This document shows, piece after piece, positions 7,751-14,978 of a stretch of 34,164 nt of DNA. A model generated the notes under the pieces. That model ran no database searches, was not told the DNA's origin, and saw only the letters and a list, made by a program, of their open reading frames with translations. The stretch is from an uncultured Roseburia sp. (GTDB taxonomy: Bacteria > Bacillota > Clostridia > Lachnospirales > Lachnospiraceae), in contig CANRSX010000048.1 in NCBI GenBank assembly GCA_947642555.1, forward strand, positions 1 through 34,164. Direction: 5' to 3'. Numbering within the stretch: position 1 is the stretch's first letter; the number at the start of each line of letters is the position of its first letter. The position numbers were made by a program, and so were the translations under genes.

Positions 7751-9310
7751 TTACTTTGATTCAAGAAATGCCTGATACTGTTCGGAAACGGAATTAAAAA
7801 TATCTTCTCCGCCGGCCGCCTTAAGCTCCTCTAACGCTTTCGGAAGCATTTCCTCCGGATCCACCATACCGCACAGCAGGGAATTGAAATATTTTTCATT
7901 GACGTTGTTGCAGGCCGTGATCTGATCCGTGTAGCCTGTGGTATCCCAGAGAAATCCGGTAGCCGGAGACGGTATCGCATTTGCGTTGTATTCTTCCACC
8001 GTCTTCACATAATCAGGCCCCTGCTGATCTGTCGGATACATAATCGTGTAGTTCGGCCAGATAAAGGGCTCGGTTACCCCGGCGTACTCCGCATTATCTG
8101 CATCGATACCCTCAGGATAGCTGACTGTACCGTCGTCATTTACCACATAATCCGTCCCCTCAATACCGTAAGCTACCATATTCGCCACGTCCGGGTCAGT
8201 GTAGAGCGCTTCGAGTACCTTCCATGCGGCGTCCTTGTTGGCGCTGTTCGTAGAAATTGCATATCCTACGTTTGTATATCCAGTTGCCAGTACACGTGGA
8301 TCCGAGAGTACCGGATGCGCCTGAACTGTCCCCGGCATCGCATCATAGATATCCCCATTTTGGAAATATGCGAACGCTTTTTTGCTCGTTACATAGGCTT
8401 GTCCTGATGTGGTATTAGACAGGACATCCTGCATAATCAACCCGTCCTGATACCACTTGTGCATCCATGTGCACCATTCCACAAATTTGGGGTTCTCATA
8501 GATATAGGTAATCTCATCCGTATTTCCTGCCGGGAGCGAGACGACATTATTCCCGGCGCTTAAAATATCCCCATAAAACCAGCCACCTTCAGCCATACTG
8601 TTATTAGCCTGAGGCACCAGTGTATAAATTTCCGGGTAAGCCTCATGTACCTGATACAGCACAGCGTCGATCTCATCCCAGGTCTTTATACTCTCAACGT
8701 CAATCCCGAGTTCGTTTACGATCTCCTCATTCATTGTCAGCCGCATTTCGCCAGCAACTAAGTATTTCCGATTCAGGGCGTACAGGTTTCCATGAAAGGT
8801 CATTCCGGCCAGCTCGTCCTGGGTAAACTGTGATTTGAATTCCTCCGAAGCGCCGTTAAAATAGTCGTCCAGGGGGATCAGCTGGTTGTTATCGACCATA
8901 TTAATAATCGGGCTAAATCCGGAATATGAACTGACAATATCCACCTCGTCTGAGGCCAGCGCAAGATTTGTCTGTGTAGCATAATCAGACATCGATAGCA
9001 GCACCAGATCCAGCCGCACACCATACCGTTCTGATAAGATTTTATTAAGCTCATCTTCGATTCTCGCAACTGCATTCTCGCTGTTCTGGAAAAACTGCAG
9101 CTGATACATCGTCACAGTCGGAACATCTCCTGAAGCCGCGTCGCCGCCCCCTGACGCGCCGCCTGCCTCCGTGCCGGAAGCTTCCGCTCCCGCGCCTGTT
9201 CCACCGGACGGGCTTTCCTCCTTCGGCGTCCCGCACCCCGCCAGCAGTCCCGCCGCCATGCAGCAGCATAAGCCTGCCGTGAACAATCGTTTCAAAAATT
9301 CTTTTTTCAT
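7751..9310 (-). CDS. Extracellular solute-binding lipoprotein (LplA-like)
   Basis: A 519-residue family 1-type solute-binding protein for an oligosaccharide ABC transporter. The start at 9310 follows AAAGGAGGAACTCT. The lipoprotein signal is clear: basic MKKEFLKR, hydrophobic core with an unusual CCC at residues 15-17, lipobox LLAGC with Cys26. A low-complexity Gly/Ser/Ala/Glu linker (about 27-62) then leads to the mature domain. It is first in the operon, directly behind the 106-bp duplicated promoter, and followed by two permeases and two esterases. The ligand is not identifiable from sequence; the neighbouring esterases suggest an acylated or aromatic-ester-decorated saccharide. Control by the YesM/YesN pair at 13389-16662 is inferred from the shared operator. 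Confidence 0.93.
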   Translation of the reverse strand: MKKEFLKRLFTAGLCCCMAAGLLAGCGTPKEESPSGGTGAGAEASGTEAGGASGGGDAASGDVPTVTMYQLQFFQNSENAVARIEDELNKILSERYGVRLDLVLLSMSDYATQTNLALASDEVDIVSSYSGFSPIINMVDNNQLIPLDDYFNGASEEFKSQFTQDELAGMTFHGNLYALNRKYLVAGEMRLTMNEEIVNELGIDVESIKTWDEIDAVLYQVHEAYPEIYTLVPQANNSMAEGGWFYGDILSAGNNVVSLPAGNTDEITYIYENPKFVEWCTWMHKWYQDGLIMQDVLSNTTSGQAYVTSKKAFAYFQNGDIYDAMPGTVQAHPVLSDPRVLATGYTNVGYAISTNSANKDAAWKVLEALYTDPDVANMVAYGIEGTDYVVNDDGTVSYPEGIDADNAEYAGVTEPFIWPNYTIMYPTDQQGPDYVKTVEEYNANAIPSPATGFLWDTTGYTDQITACNNVNEKYFNSLLCGMVDPEEMLPKALEELKAAGGEDIFNSVSEQYQAFLESK

Positions 9311-9317
9311 AGAGTTC

Positions 9318-9423
9318 CTCCTTTTTGCTGTGGTATTGTGATTATTACCTGACAAGGACATTATAACCCACCATTTTCCGTCATTCTGTCAGAAATCCGT
9401 CCGAAAACGATTGATTTTCCGCG
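9318..9423 (-). promoter_or_regulatory. Promoter/operator of the transporter operon, duplicated copy 1
   Basis: This 106-bp block is identical to 10420-10525 except at two positions. It carries the operator-like 42-bp core (9378-9419) also found at 16750-16791. On the minus strand TATAAT lies at 9360-9365, and CTGACA (9387-9392) lies 21 bp upstream of it, too far for a normal -35 element. That suggests an activator-dependent promoter. The block ends in the ribosome binding site of the solute-binding protein gene. Confidence 0.75.
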
Positions 9424-9437
9424 TATATCTGCATTTT

Positions 9438-9527
9438 CTTTTAAACATGCGCGCAAAATAGTCTTCTCCTGGATGAACATATGCGGCTTGCTTTTTCTGA
9501 ATACTTCTCACTGAAATATTTCTGCAT
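9438..9527 (-). pseudogene. Remnant of a second YesM/YesN-type two-component system
   Basis: On the minus strand ATG at 9527 opens MQKYFSEKYSEK, which aligns with VQRYFGKKYSEK at the start of the histidine kinase gene at 16662. DNA similarity runs over about 60 bp (9474-9534 versus 16609-16668). The frame ends after 28 codons. Immediately following, 9438-9469 encodes, in another frame, GEDYFARMFK, matching SEDYFARMFK of the response regulator (DNA similarity to 13597-13628). The order kinase start then regulator end matches the intact operon, so this looks like a kinase-regulator pair reduced by a large internal deletion. The kinase start overlaps the end of the hydrolase gene, implying it was once co-transcribed with it. 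Confidence 0.7.
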
Positions 9528-10410
9528 AAACCGGATTTTCCCTGATCTCTTTTATATCTGCAAGAAGCTCTTCACGATGTACCGTCGGTGCCGAAAAATC
9601 TATCATATGGGCATCGTTTTCTTCTACAGTTTTCAGCCAGATATATTTCTTATGACGTCCCACCGCCATGTCGATCACCGACTTCACAGCGGGCAGTTTA
9701 TCTACAATCTCACGAATCATATGCACCGCCTGATCCTTCTGCAGCATTGGCCTGTCATGGCACGAGTACACACCGGCGATATCAACTTCCTTTAATCGAT
9801 AAAGACTCCGGGCAAAATTCGTAAACGGCACCCAGCCGCAGCTTCCATAGAGCAGTCTCCGGGTTACTGTATCTCCCGAAAACAGAAGCTTTGTCCGCCT
9901 GTCGTAAAACAGGATACTCCCATCCGTATGACCGGGAAGCCAGATCACGTCCACCAGCCGTCCTCCAAGATCAATCACATCGCCGTCCATAAGATAATGT
10001 ACGCGTTTTGGAATTCCCGGGTAAGCCTCGTTTCCATACGCACCCCGGATCAACGCTTCATCCGCCGGATGTACCCAGAATTCCTCAAATTCACAGAGAC
10101 GGCAAATATGATCAATGTGACCGTGGGACAAGGCCAGCATAACCGGCATTTTTGCGATTTCCTCCGCGTACTTCCTGAAATGCTCCGCCATCAGCGCACT
10201 GTCGATCAGAAGTGCCTGTTCATCTCCGCAGATCAGATAAGAATTGCCCGTCGCGCCTCCGAAATGCGAGGTATCCTTTCCCATTGCAATCCCGCCCGGC
10301 AGCGCTGGCCGATCCTCCGAGATCAGATACACGCCGTCGTCCACCTGTGCGTAAAATTTTTCCGAATACTTCATCATTTCCAGTATTGCCTTTATATCCA
10401 TTTCTGCCAT
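9508..10410 (-). CDS. Metallo-beta-lactamase-fold hydrolase
   Basis: A 300-residue cytoplasmic protein of the metallo-beta-lactamase superfamily. The metal ligands are all visible: SHGHIDH (His96, His98, Asp100, His101), PGHTDGS (His161), FSGDTV (Asp180) and CHDRP (His218). This is the glyoxalase II-like hydrolase set. The ATG at 10410 follows AAGGAGAAG. It is transcribed from a near-exact copy of the transporter promoter, so it is probably co-induced with the transporter and may act on a released ester, thioester or lactone. Its last codons overlap the start of the kinase remnant at 9527, so the C-terminal VYAEIFQ lies in shared sequence. Superfamily is certain, substrate unknown. Confidence 0.9.
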   Translation of the reverse strand: MAEMDIKAILEMMKYSEKFYAQVDDGVYLISEDRPALPGGIAMGKDTSHFGGATGNSYLICGDEQALLIDSALMAEHFRKYAEEIAKMPVMLALSHGHIDHICRLCEFEEFWVHPADEALIRGAYGNEAYPGIPKRVHYLMDGDVIDLGGRLVDVIWLPGHTDGSILFYDRRTKLLFSGDTVTRRLLYGSCGWVPFTNFARSLYRLKEVDIAGVYSCHDRPMLQKDQAVHMIREIVDKLPAVKSVIDMAVGRHKKYIWLKTVEENDAHMIDFSAPTVHREELLADIKEIRENPVYAEIFQ

Positions 10411-10419
10411 TCTTTTCTT

Positions 10420-10525
10420 CTCCTTTTTGCTGTGGTATTGTGATTATTACCTGATAAGGACATTATAACCCACCATTTTCCGTCATTCTGTCAGAAACCC
10501 GTCCGAAAACGATTGATTTTCCGCG
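10420..10525 (-). promoter_or_regulatory. Promoter/operator of the MBL-fold hydrolase, duplicated copy 2
   Basis: This is a 104/106 match to 9318-9423, including the ribosome binding site side, TATAAT (10462-10467), CTGACA (10489-10494) and the 42-bp core (10480-10521). The only differences are single C/T changes. Such identity without the flanking genes points to a recent duplication or gene conversion of the control region. Confidence 0.75.
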
Positions 10526-10530
10526 CAAAA

Positions 10531-10610
10531 GTTCAGCCGTGAAACGGCGGAGAGCGCGACAGCGCGGTTTTGCGAATGGCGCGGGCTGAACTTTAACTTT
10601 TCCAGCAAAA
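10531..10610. repeat. Structured dispersed repeat, solo module 1 copy B
   Basis: An 80-bp insert flanked by the direct repeat GCAAAA (10525-10530 and 10605-10610). It is bounded by GTTCAGCC and GGCTGAAC and is largely self-complementary. In reverse orientation it matches the left parts of copies A and C. The sequence at 11901-11950 is the same flanking sequence without the insert, so this is a filled site against a related empty site. Confidence 0.75.
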
Positions 10611-10640
10611 CGCCCGCCTGGATTACCAGGCAGGCGCTAA
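10605..10640 (-). terminator. Intrinsic terminator of the AlbA/HTH regulator gene
   Basis: On the minus strand CGCCTGCCTGG, loop TAAT, CCAGGCGGGCG (one T:G pair) is followed by TTTT. It lies 14 bp past the stop codon. A near-identical terminator follows the truncated ATPase gene at 11911-11941. Confidence 0.75.
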
Positions 10641-10653
10641 GGTTTTCGTTTGA

Positions 10654-11814
10654 TTATTTTACAATGGTATAGTTGGTGCTTCTTGCTCGTCCATTCTGCT
10701 TTAACAGGTTGCTTTTTACCAGTTTTTTCAGGACTCTGGCAGCAGTGGATGCACTCACTCCAAGCAATCCGATCACGTCGTTTCTCGTGACAATGCCATG
10801 CGTCCGGGCATATTCCAGCACTTTTTTGTTGTTTTCGCCAAACGGTGTGTCAACAGGAGCATTTGCCGGCGGCTCTGCAAAAAGTGCAGGTTCAGTGTCT
10901 TTTTCATATTTTGCGTTAATATTCGGCAGTCTGATCTTAAAGGTGTTTTTTGTAGTTTCAATCACAGGCTTTTCTTCCATGCCTTCGTACGCCTTCATAA
11001 TTTTTGCCAATCCGGTACCATAAGCCTCAATCAAATGCAGACGGTAAAACACATTCGCAAGATCCTGATTCCGGCATACAGAAATACCTGCCATAATATC
11101 TTCCAGATCAATTCCCGGCATCAGCCCGCCAATGGATACAAATTCAATCCGGTCAGTATAAATACTGATTAGCGCGCTGGCGCTAAAGGAATACTCTCTG
11201 TGGACCAGTAGATTCAGCAATGCTTCCCTGACTGCGATTTCAGGGTAGTCCCTGACGTCAGACCTCAGCAGTTTTTCTATCGTCGCACGGGTCTGATTGC
11301 GGAAATCAATAAAATCATACACTTCATTCATCTGACGTAGCAACGACCCGCTAAATTCCCGGCGATCCCGAAATACCGTCTGGTCCGTTCCCTGAAAAAC
11401 AGCGACTCTGATCGTATGGACGCATTGGTCAGACAAAAGCAGACCCAGATTGCTGTAAAGATTATCCTGATCGACCAGCTTCAAAGTACGCATATGCTGT
11501 GGACCAAATTCTATATTCCGAAGTTCAAATTCTTTTTTCGCGGCTTCAAATGTGAGTTCCTGGTTCAGACAGCGCATCGCTTCAAAGCGATCCCCATCTG
11601 TTTCCTTAATCATACGGCGGATCGCATCCCTTACCATATTGCTGATTTGCAGGGATACGCCGTCAGGATCGTCCACCCCGACTACCGTACCGTCATCCTG
11701 AACGCCAATATAAAGCGTTCCGCCGTCGCAGTTCGCAAAAGCAATGATTTCCTTTTTGATTTCATCCACCACAATTTCTTTCAGTTCTATGGTCTCACTT
11801 TCCCGAAAAAGCAT
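10654..11814 (-). CDS. AlbA_2/Schlafen-type ATP-binding HTH regulator, internally deleted
   Basis: A 386-residue member of the AlbA_2 (divergent AAA_4/Schlafen-like) regulator family. The N-terminus has FRESETIELKEIVVDEIKK and AFANCDGGTLYIGVQDDG, the start of the AlbA_2 domain. A GHKL-like ATP-binding region follows (REALLNLLVHREY, then GIDLEDIMAGISVCRNQDLA and AYGTGLAKIMKAYEG). A C-terminal winged helix ends the protein (ITRNDVIGLLGVSASTAARVLKKL region). Family members usually carry about 60 more residues between MVRDAI and RMIKETDGD; here these join directly at residue 66, so the rest of the AlbA_2 domain seems to be missing in frame. The gene has its own promoter with an inverted repeat, suggesting self-regulation. 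The family role is transcriptional regulation; target unknown. Confidence 0.8.
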   Translation of the reverse strand: MLFRESETIELKEIVVDEIKKEIIAFANCDGGTLYIGVQDDGTVVGVDDPDGVSLQISNMVRDAIRRMIKETDGDRFEAMRCLNQELTFEAAKKEFELRNIEFGPQHMRTLKLVDQDNLYSNLGLLLSDQCVHTIRVAVFQGTDQTVFRDRREFSGSLLRQMNEVYDFIDFRNQTRATIEKLLRSDVRDYPEIAVREALLNLLVHREYSFSASALISIYTDRIEFVSIGGLMPGIDLEDIMAGISVCRNQDLANVFYRLHLIEAYGTGLAKIMKAYEGMEEKPVIETTKNTFKIRLPNINAKYEKDTEPALFAEPPANAPVDTPFGENNKKVLEYARTHGIVTRNDVIGLLGVSASTAARVLKKLVKSNLLKQNGRARSTNYTIVK

Positions 11815-11847
11815 ACCGCCATCTCCTTCATTCTCCCGAATGATTTT

Positions 11848-11903
11848 ATTCTAGCAAATCAATTCAATCGTGTCAACGTGTCTGAAACGATTGTGACACG
11901 ATT
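11848..11903 (-). promoter_or_regulatory. Promoter and inverted-repeat operator of the AlbA/HTH regulator
   Basis: On the minus strand TTGACA (11871-11876) and TAGAAT (11848-11853) are 17 bp apart. A perfect 10-bp inverted repeat, AATCGTGTCA (11866-11875) and TGACACGATT (11894-11903), covers the -35 element. This is a plausible autoregulatory operator for the winged-helix protein it precedes. Confidence 0.65.
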
Positions 11904-11910
11904 TTCCGCG

Positions 11911-11941
11911 CAAAACGCCCGCCTGGATTACCAGGCAGGCG
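11911..11941 (-). terminator. Intrinsic terminator after the truncated ATPase gene
   Basis: CGCCTGCCTGG, loop TAAT, CCAGGCGGGCG then TTTT on the minus strand. The same hairpin and flanks occur at 10605-10640. Confidence 0.75.
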
Positions 11942-11958
11942 CTAAGGTTTACAGGATA

Positions 11959-13299
11959 TCAGTTTTCGAAATTTACAATTGTCTCAAGATCATAGAGACA
12001 GATTTCTTCCGAAGTCCCGGCTTCTGCTTTGATTCTGTCATCAAAACCGGATTCAGAGAACAGGGCATAGTAAAATTTCGCCTTTTCTTTCTGCGGGGCC
12101 AGTTTTGCTACAGTATCAAGATACTCGGAATAGCCAAAGGGGCTGTGTCGGAATTTACACTCACCCACCAGATACTCCTTTGCACCTCTTCCAATGCCGA
12201 GCAGGTCGATTTCCGTTTCCGCTATTCTTAAGCCCTTTTCCGCATTTTTATCGCGCACGGTGGTTTTTCCCATCCAGCGCCCCATCCTGGTATAACGAAA
12301 GGGCAGGGCATTTTTCTTTTGCAGTTCCCGCACAAATTCCCTGCAGATATCCTCAAATGCCAGCGAGGCAAATTCGTGCAGAGCCGGCCCTACAATGTAC
12401 TCGTAAACGCCCTCCGCATCCCCGTCCTCCAGCTGTGAAAAATTGGCAAAACCGAAGGCATACCAGAAACGGAAAAAATGATCGGTCAGCCGGTAGAATC
12501 CCCGGCTCGTATTCATCCTTTCTTTCTCCCCTGCATCAACAGAAAATTCCCGTTCCACAATACCGAGTTCTATCAGATTTTTCAGATAGACGCTGGTTTT
12601 CGAGGTGTCCTCCACCAGCGATTTCTGACTGATGTCGTTCAGCTTCGTGCTGCCAAGGGCCACCGCTTCAATAATGGAGTTATAGATCGGAGTCTCCCTG
12701 AGTTCCTGATGAAGCAGAAAATCCACTTCACTATACAGTACCGAGCCTTTGGTCAGGATATTCCGCTTAATATTCTCCGCAACGGAAAGCTTTGGGTTAA
12801 ACTGATTCAGATAATGCGGAATGCCGCCGAGCACCGCGTAAGCAAGCACCCTGTCTTTTTCCGAATAGTCCGGAAAAAAGCGGGCGGCGTCGTAAAATCC
12901 CATTTTATTCATCCTGTATATGCCCGTCGCTCTGCCGTATAACGGATTTTTTTCCGCCAAAAGCTCTTTTTCTATAAAGCTCATTGCGCTGCCGCACAGA
13001 ATAATCATCACATTGCTGTCTTTGAGCTCCGTATCCCAAAGGTTTTGCAGAATGGAAGGGATACTTTTATTTCCCCTGCACATATAGGGGAACTCGTCGA
13101 TGACAACCAGTTTCTTTTTATCCCCATATGGCAGATCGGAGATTGCGCGGAAGGCGTTTTCCCAATCTGAAAATTCAGAGATATACTGTTTTGCAGGGAA
13201 ATCCTCCCGCAGAATCTGTATTGAAAACTTTGCAAGCTGCACCCTGTCCGTGCTCTGTGTGCAGGAAAAAAAGACGTGCGGCTTGTTCCTGCAGAATAC
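11959..13299 (-). pseudogene. N-terminally truncated DUF234-type ATPase
   Basis: An ATPase of the archaeal-ATPase/DUF234 family whose 5' end is missing. The open frame starts just after a TAG at 13300-13302 and reads VFCRNKPHVFFSCTQSTDRV, which in relatives lies just after the P-loop. The GRRRxGKT Walker A segment and the N-terminal domain (roughly 40 residues) are absent and do not occur in the 90 bp before the response regulator gene. Walker B survives (KLVVIDEFPYM), as do the winged-helix and the C-terminal nuclease-like DUF234 region (AETEIDLLGIG, LVGECKF). The possible GTG start at 13242 has no good ribosome binding site. Most likely a non-functional fragment; a residual nuclease or DNA-binding role cannot be excluded. 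Confidence 0.75.
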
Positions 13300-13388
13300 C
13301 TAATCCTGATTTACTGAATCCTGATTTGATATTATTATGCACGCAAATACAGGAAAAATCAAGCGGTTTTTCAGAGGCTGTCCCCTCT

Positions 13389-14978
13389 TTAGCTTCCATC
13401 TTCCGCAGCGTTCCTGCGATACTCCTTCGGCGGAACCCCGGTATATTTTTTAAACGCCTGGGCAAAATTGGAAAAATTGTCATACCCAACCCTGGAGGCG
13501 ACGACGCTGACCGGAAAGGAGGTCTCCCTTAACAGGGTCATCGCGTACTCCATCCGGCACTGCATCACGTATTCCTTCACGCCCCGTCCGCAGACGCTTT
13601 TAAACATACGCGCAAAATAATCCTCGCTTAAGAATACCATCCCCGCTAGATCCGCCCGCGATAGCGGCTCCGCCAGATGCATCTCGATGTATTCACAGAC
13701 GGCCTGCATCCGCTCCTCCATGGACATGGCCTGCACCTGGTCATTCTCCCTGCGGCGCCGGTCAAATTCCTTCCGCGTGCGCTCAACGGCATCGATAAAT
13801 GTAGTCACATGCTGATATGCCTCCTCAAACTGCCGAAGGCCGCGGTTTCCCTCAAACAGCTCGTGGAAATGAAATCCGGCCTGATGGCAGGCGCCGGTGA
13901 GGGCCTCCCTGTAGCTTCCGGCAAGCAGCTTCATATATTCCAGCGACAGCGTTCCCTCCGCGTCCGCATGGCGGATCAGATTCCGGATCTGATTCTGGAC
14001 GAGCACGCCGTCCCCGGAGACGATCTGATTCTCCCATTTCTTCCGGTCCGGATCCCTGATCTGTACCAGCGCCGTCTCATCCGTGAGCGAAAAAATGCCG
14101 GACCGCTCGTAGACATTGTCTCTCCGCAGGGCCATCAGACGCCCGGCCATATGCGGCAGGTCCCGCTTCGCCCGCATGCCGGTATAGAGCGCCGACTCCG
14201 CTGCGAGGGCGTCCCGGCATCCGGCCTGCGCTTCCGCCAGGATCCTGAGTTCAGCAGCCTCCTCCCGGTCCGGGGCGCTAAACAGCACCACCCCGAAGAC
14301 CCCGGACGTTAATTCTGTGAGGATATACCGTTTTGCCCCGACCGCCCCGGCGAGCAGGCCGGATAGCATTTCCTGAAACGCCTCCGCCTTTGCCCGGTCT
14401 CCCTTGTCCATCAGCGCAAAAACTGCCGGCAGATATCCGGACAGCTCCCCGTCCGGGTCGGTCTGCGCCGTCCACTCCTCCATCTGGCTGCCAAAGGCGT
14501 CGCCCTTTGTGAAAAGCGAATAGCACAGCTGCTTTAAGGCGACGAGAAATACCCGGTCATATTCCAGCCCCTTTTCCAGCAGCGCCCGGTTCCTCCGCCG
14601 GCCGATCAGCTCCTCCCTGCACCGCCGGATCACGCTCTCGATCTCGGACAGCCTGGCGGGCTGGAGGATATAGTCGTAGCCGCCGTTTCGCATCGCCTGC
14701 TGGCAGTAGGAAAAGCTGGCGTGGGAGGTCAGAAAGATGCAGGGGATGCCGGGATCGTACTCCTTTAGCCAGTCAAAGAGCGCAAGACCGCTCTCCCCCG
14801 GCATCTCGATGTCCGTCATCAGGATATCGATCCCTTCCTTTGTCAGGATTTGCTTCGCCGCCATGGCGTGCTCCGCGAGAAACGGCGGCTCAAAGCCGTT
14901 CTCCTCCCATGCGATGCCGCCGGATAAGCCCTCCAGAATATCCGGATTATCGTCAACGATCAGTATCTTCACCGTCAC
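13389..14978 (-). CDS. AraC-type response regulator (YesN-like)
   Basis: A 529-residue response regulator. The receiver domain (about 1-125) has the acidic pair Asp9/Asp10, phosphoacceptor Asp56 in LMTDIEMPG and Thr84 in FLTSHA. The usual conserved Lys is Gln106 (YILQP). A long middle region of unclear function is followed by a C-terminal AraC HTH pair (about 425-529: LSRADLAGMVFLSEDYFARM and VASRVGYDNFSNFAQAFKKY). Its 5' end overlaps the histidine kinase gene by 26 bp, so the two are translationally coupled. It is inferred to bind the 42-bp block found before its own operon, the MBL-fold hydrolase gene and the transporter operon. No clear terminator follows it. Confidence 0.92.
   Translation of the reverse strand: MTVKILIVDDNPDILEGLSGGIAWEENGFEPPFLAEHAMAAKQILTKEGIDILMTDIEMPGESGLALFDWLKEYDPGIPCIFLTSHASFSYCQQAMRNGGYDYILQPARLSEIESVIRRCREELIGRRRNRALLEKGLEYDRVFLVALKQLCYSLFTKGDAFGSQMEEWTAQTDPDGELSGYLPAVFALMDKGDRAKAEAFQEMLSGLLAGAVGAKRYILTELTSGVFGVVLFSAPDREEAAELRILAEAQAGCRDALAAESALYTGMRAKRDLPHMAGRLMALRRDNVYERSGIFSLTDETALVQIRDPDRKKWENQIVSGDGVLVQNQIRNLIRHADAEGTLSLEYMKLLAGSYREALTGACHQAGFHFHELFEGNRGLRQFEEAYQHVTTFIDAVERTRKEFDRRRRENDQVQAMSMEERMQAVCEYIEMHLAEPLSRADLAGMVFLSEDYFARMFKSVCGRGVKEYVMQCRMEYAMTLLRETSFPVSVVASRVGYDNFSNFAQAFKKYTGVPPKEYRRNAAEDGS

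Noticed and set aside
13300..13388. Terminator after the response regulator gene
   Set aside because: Only a 5-bp stem (AGAGG/CCTCT) without a T tract was found, plus a small direct repeat AATCCTGATTT; not convincing.
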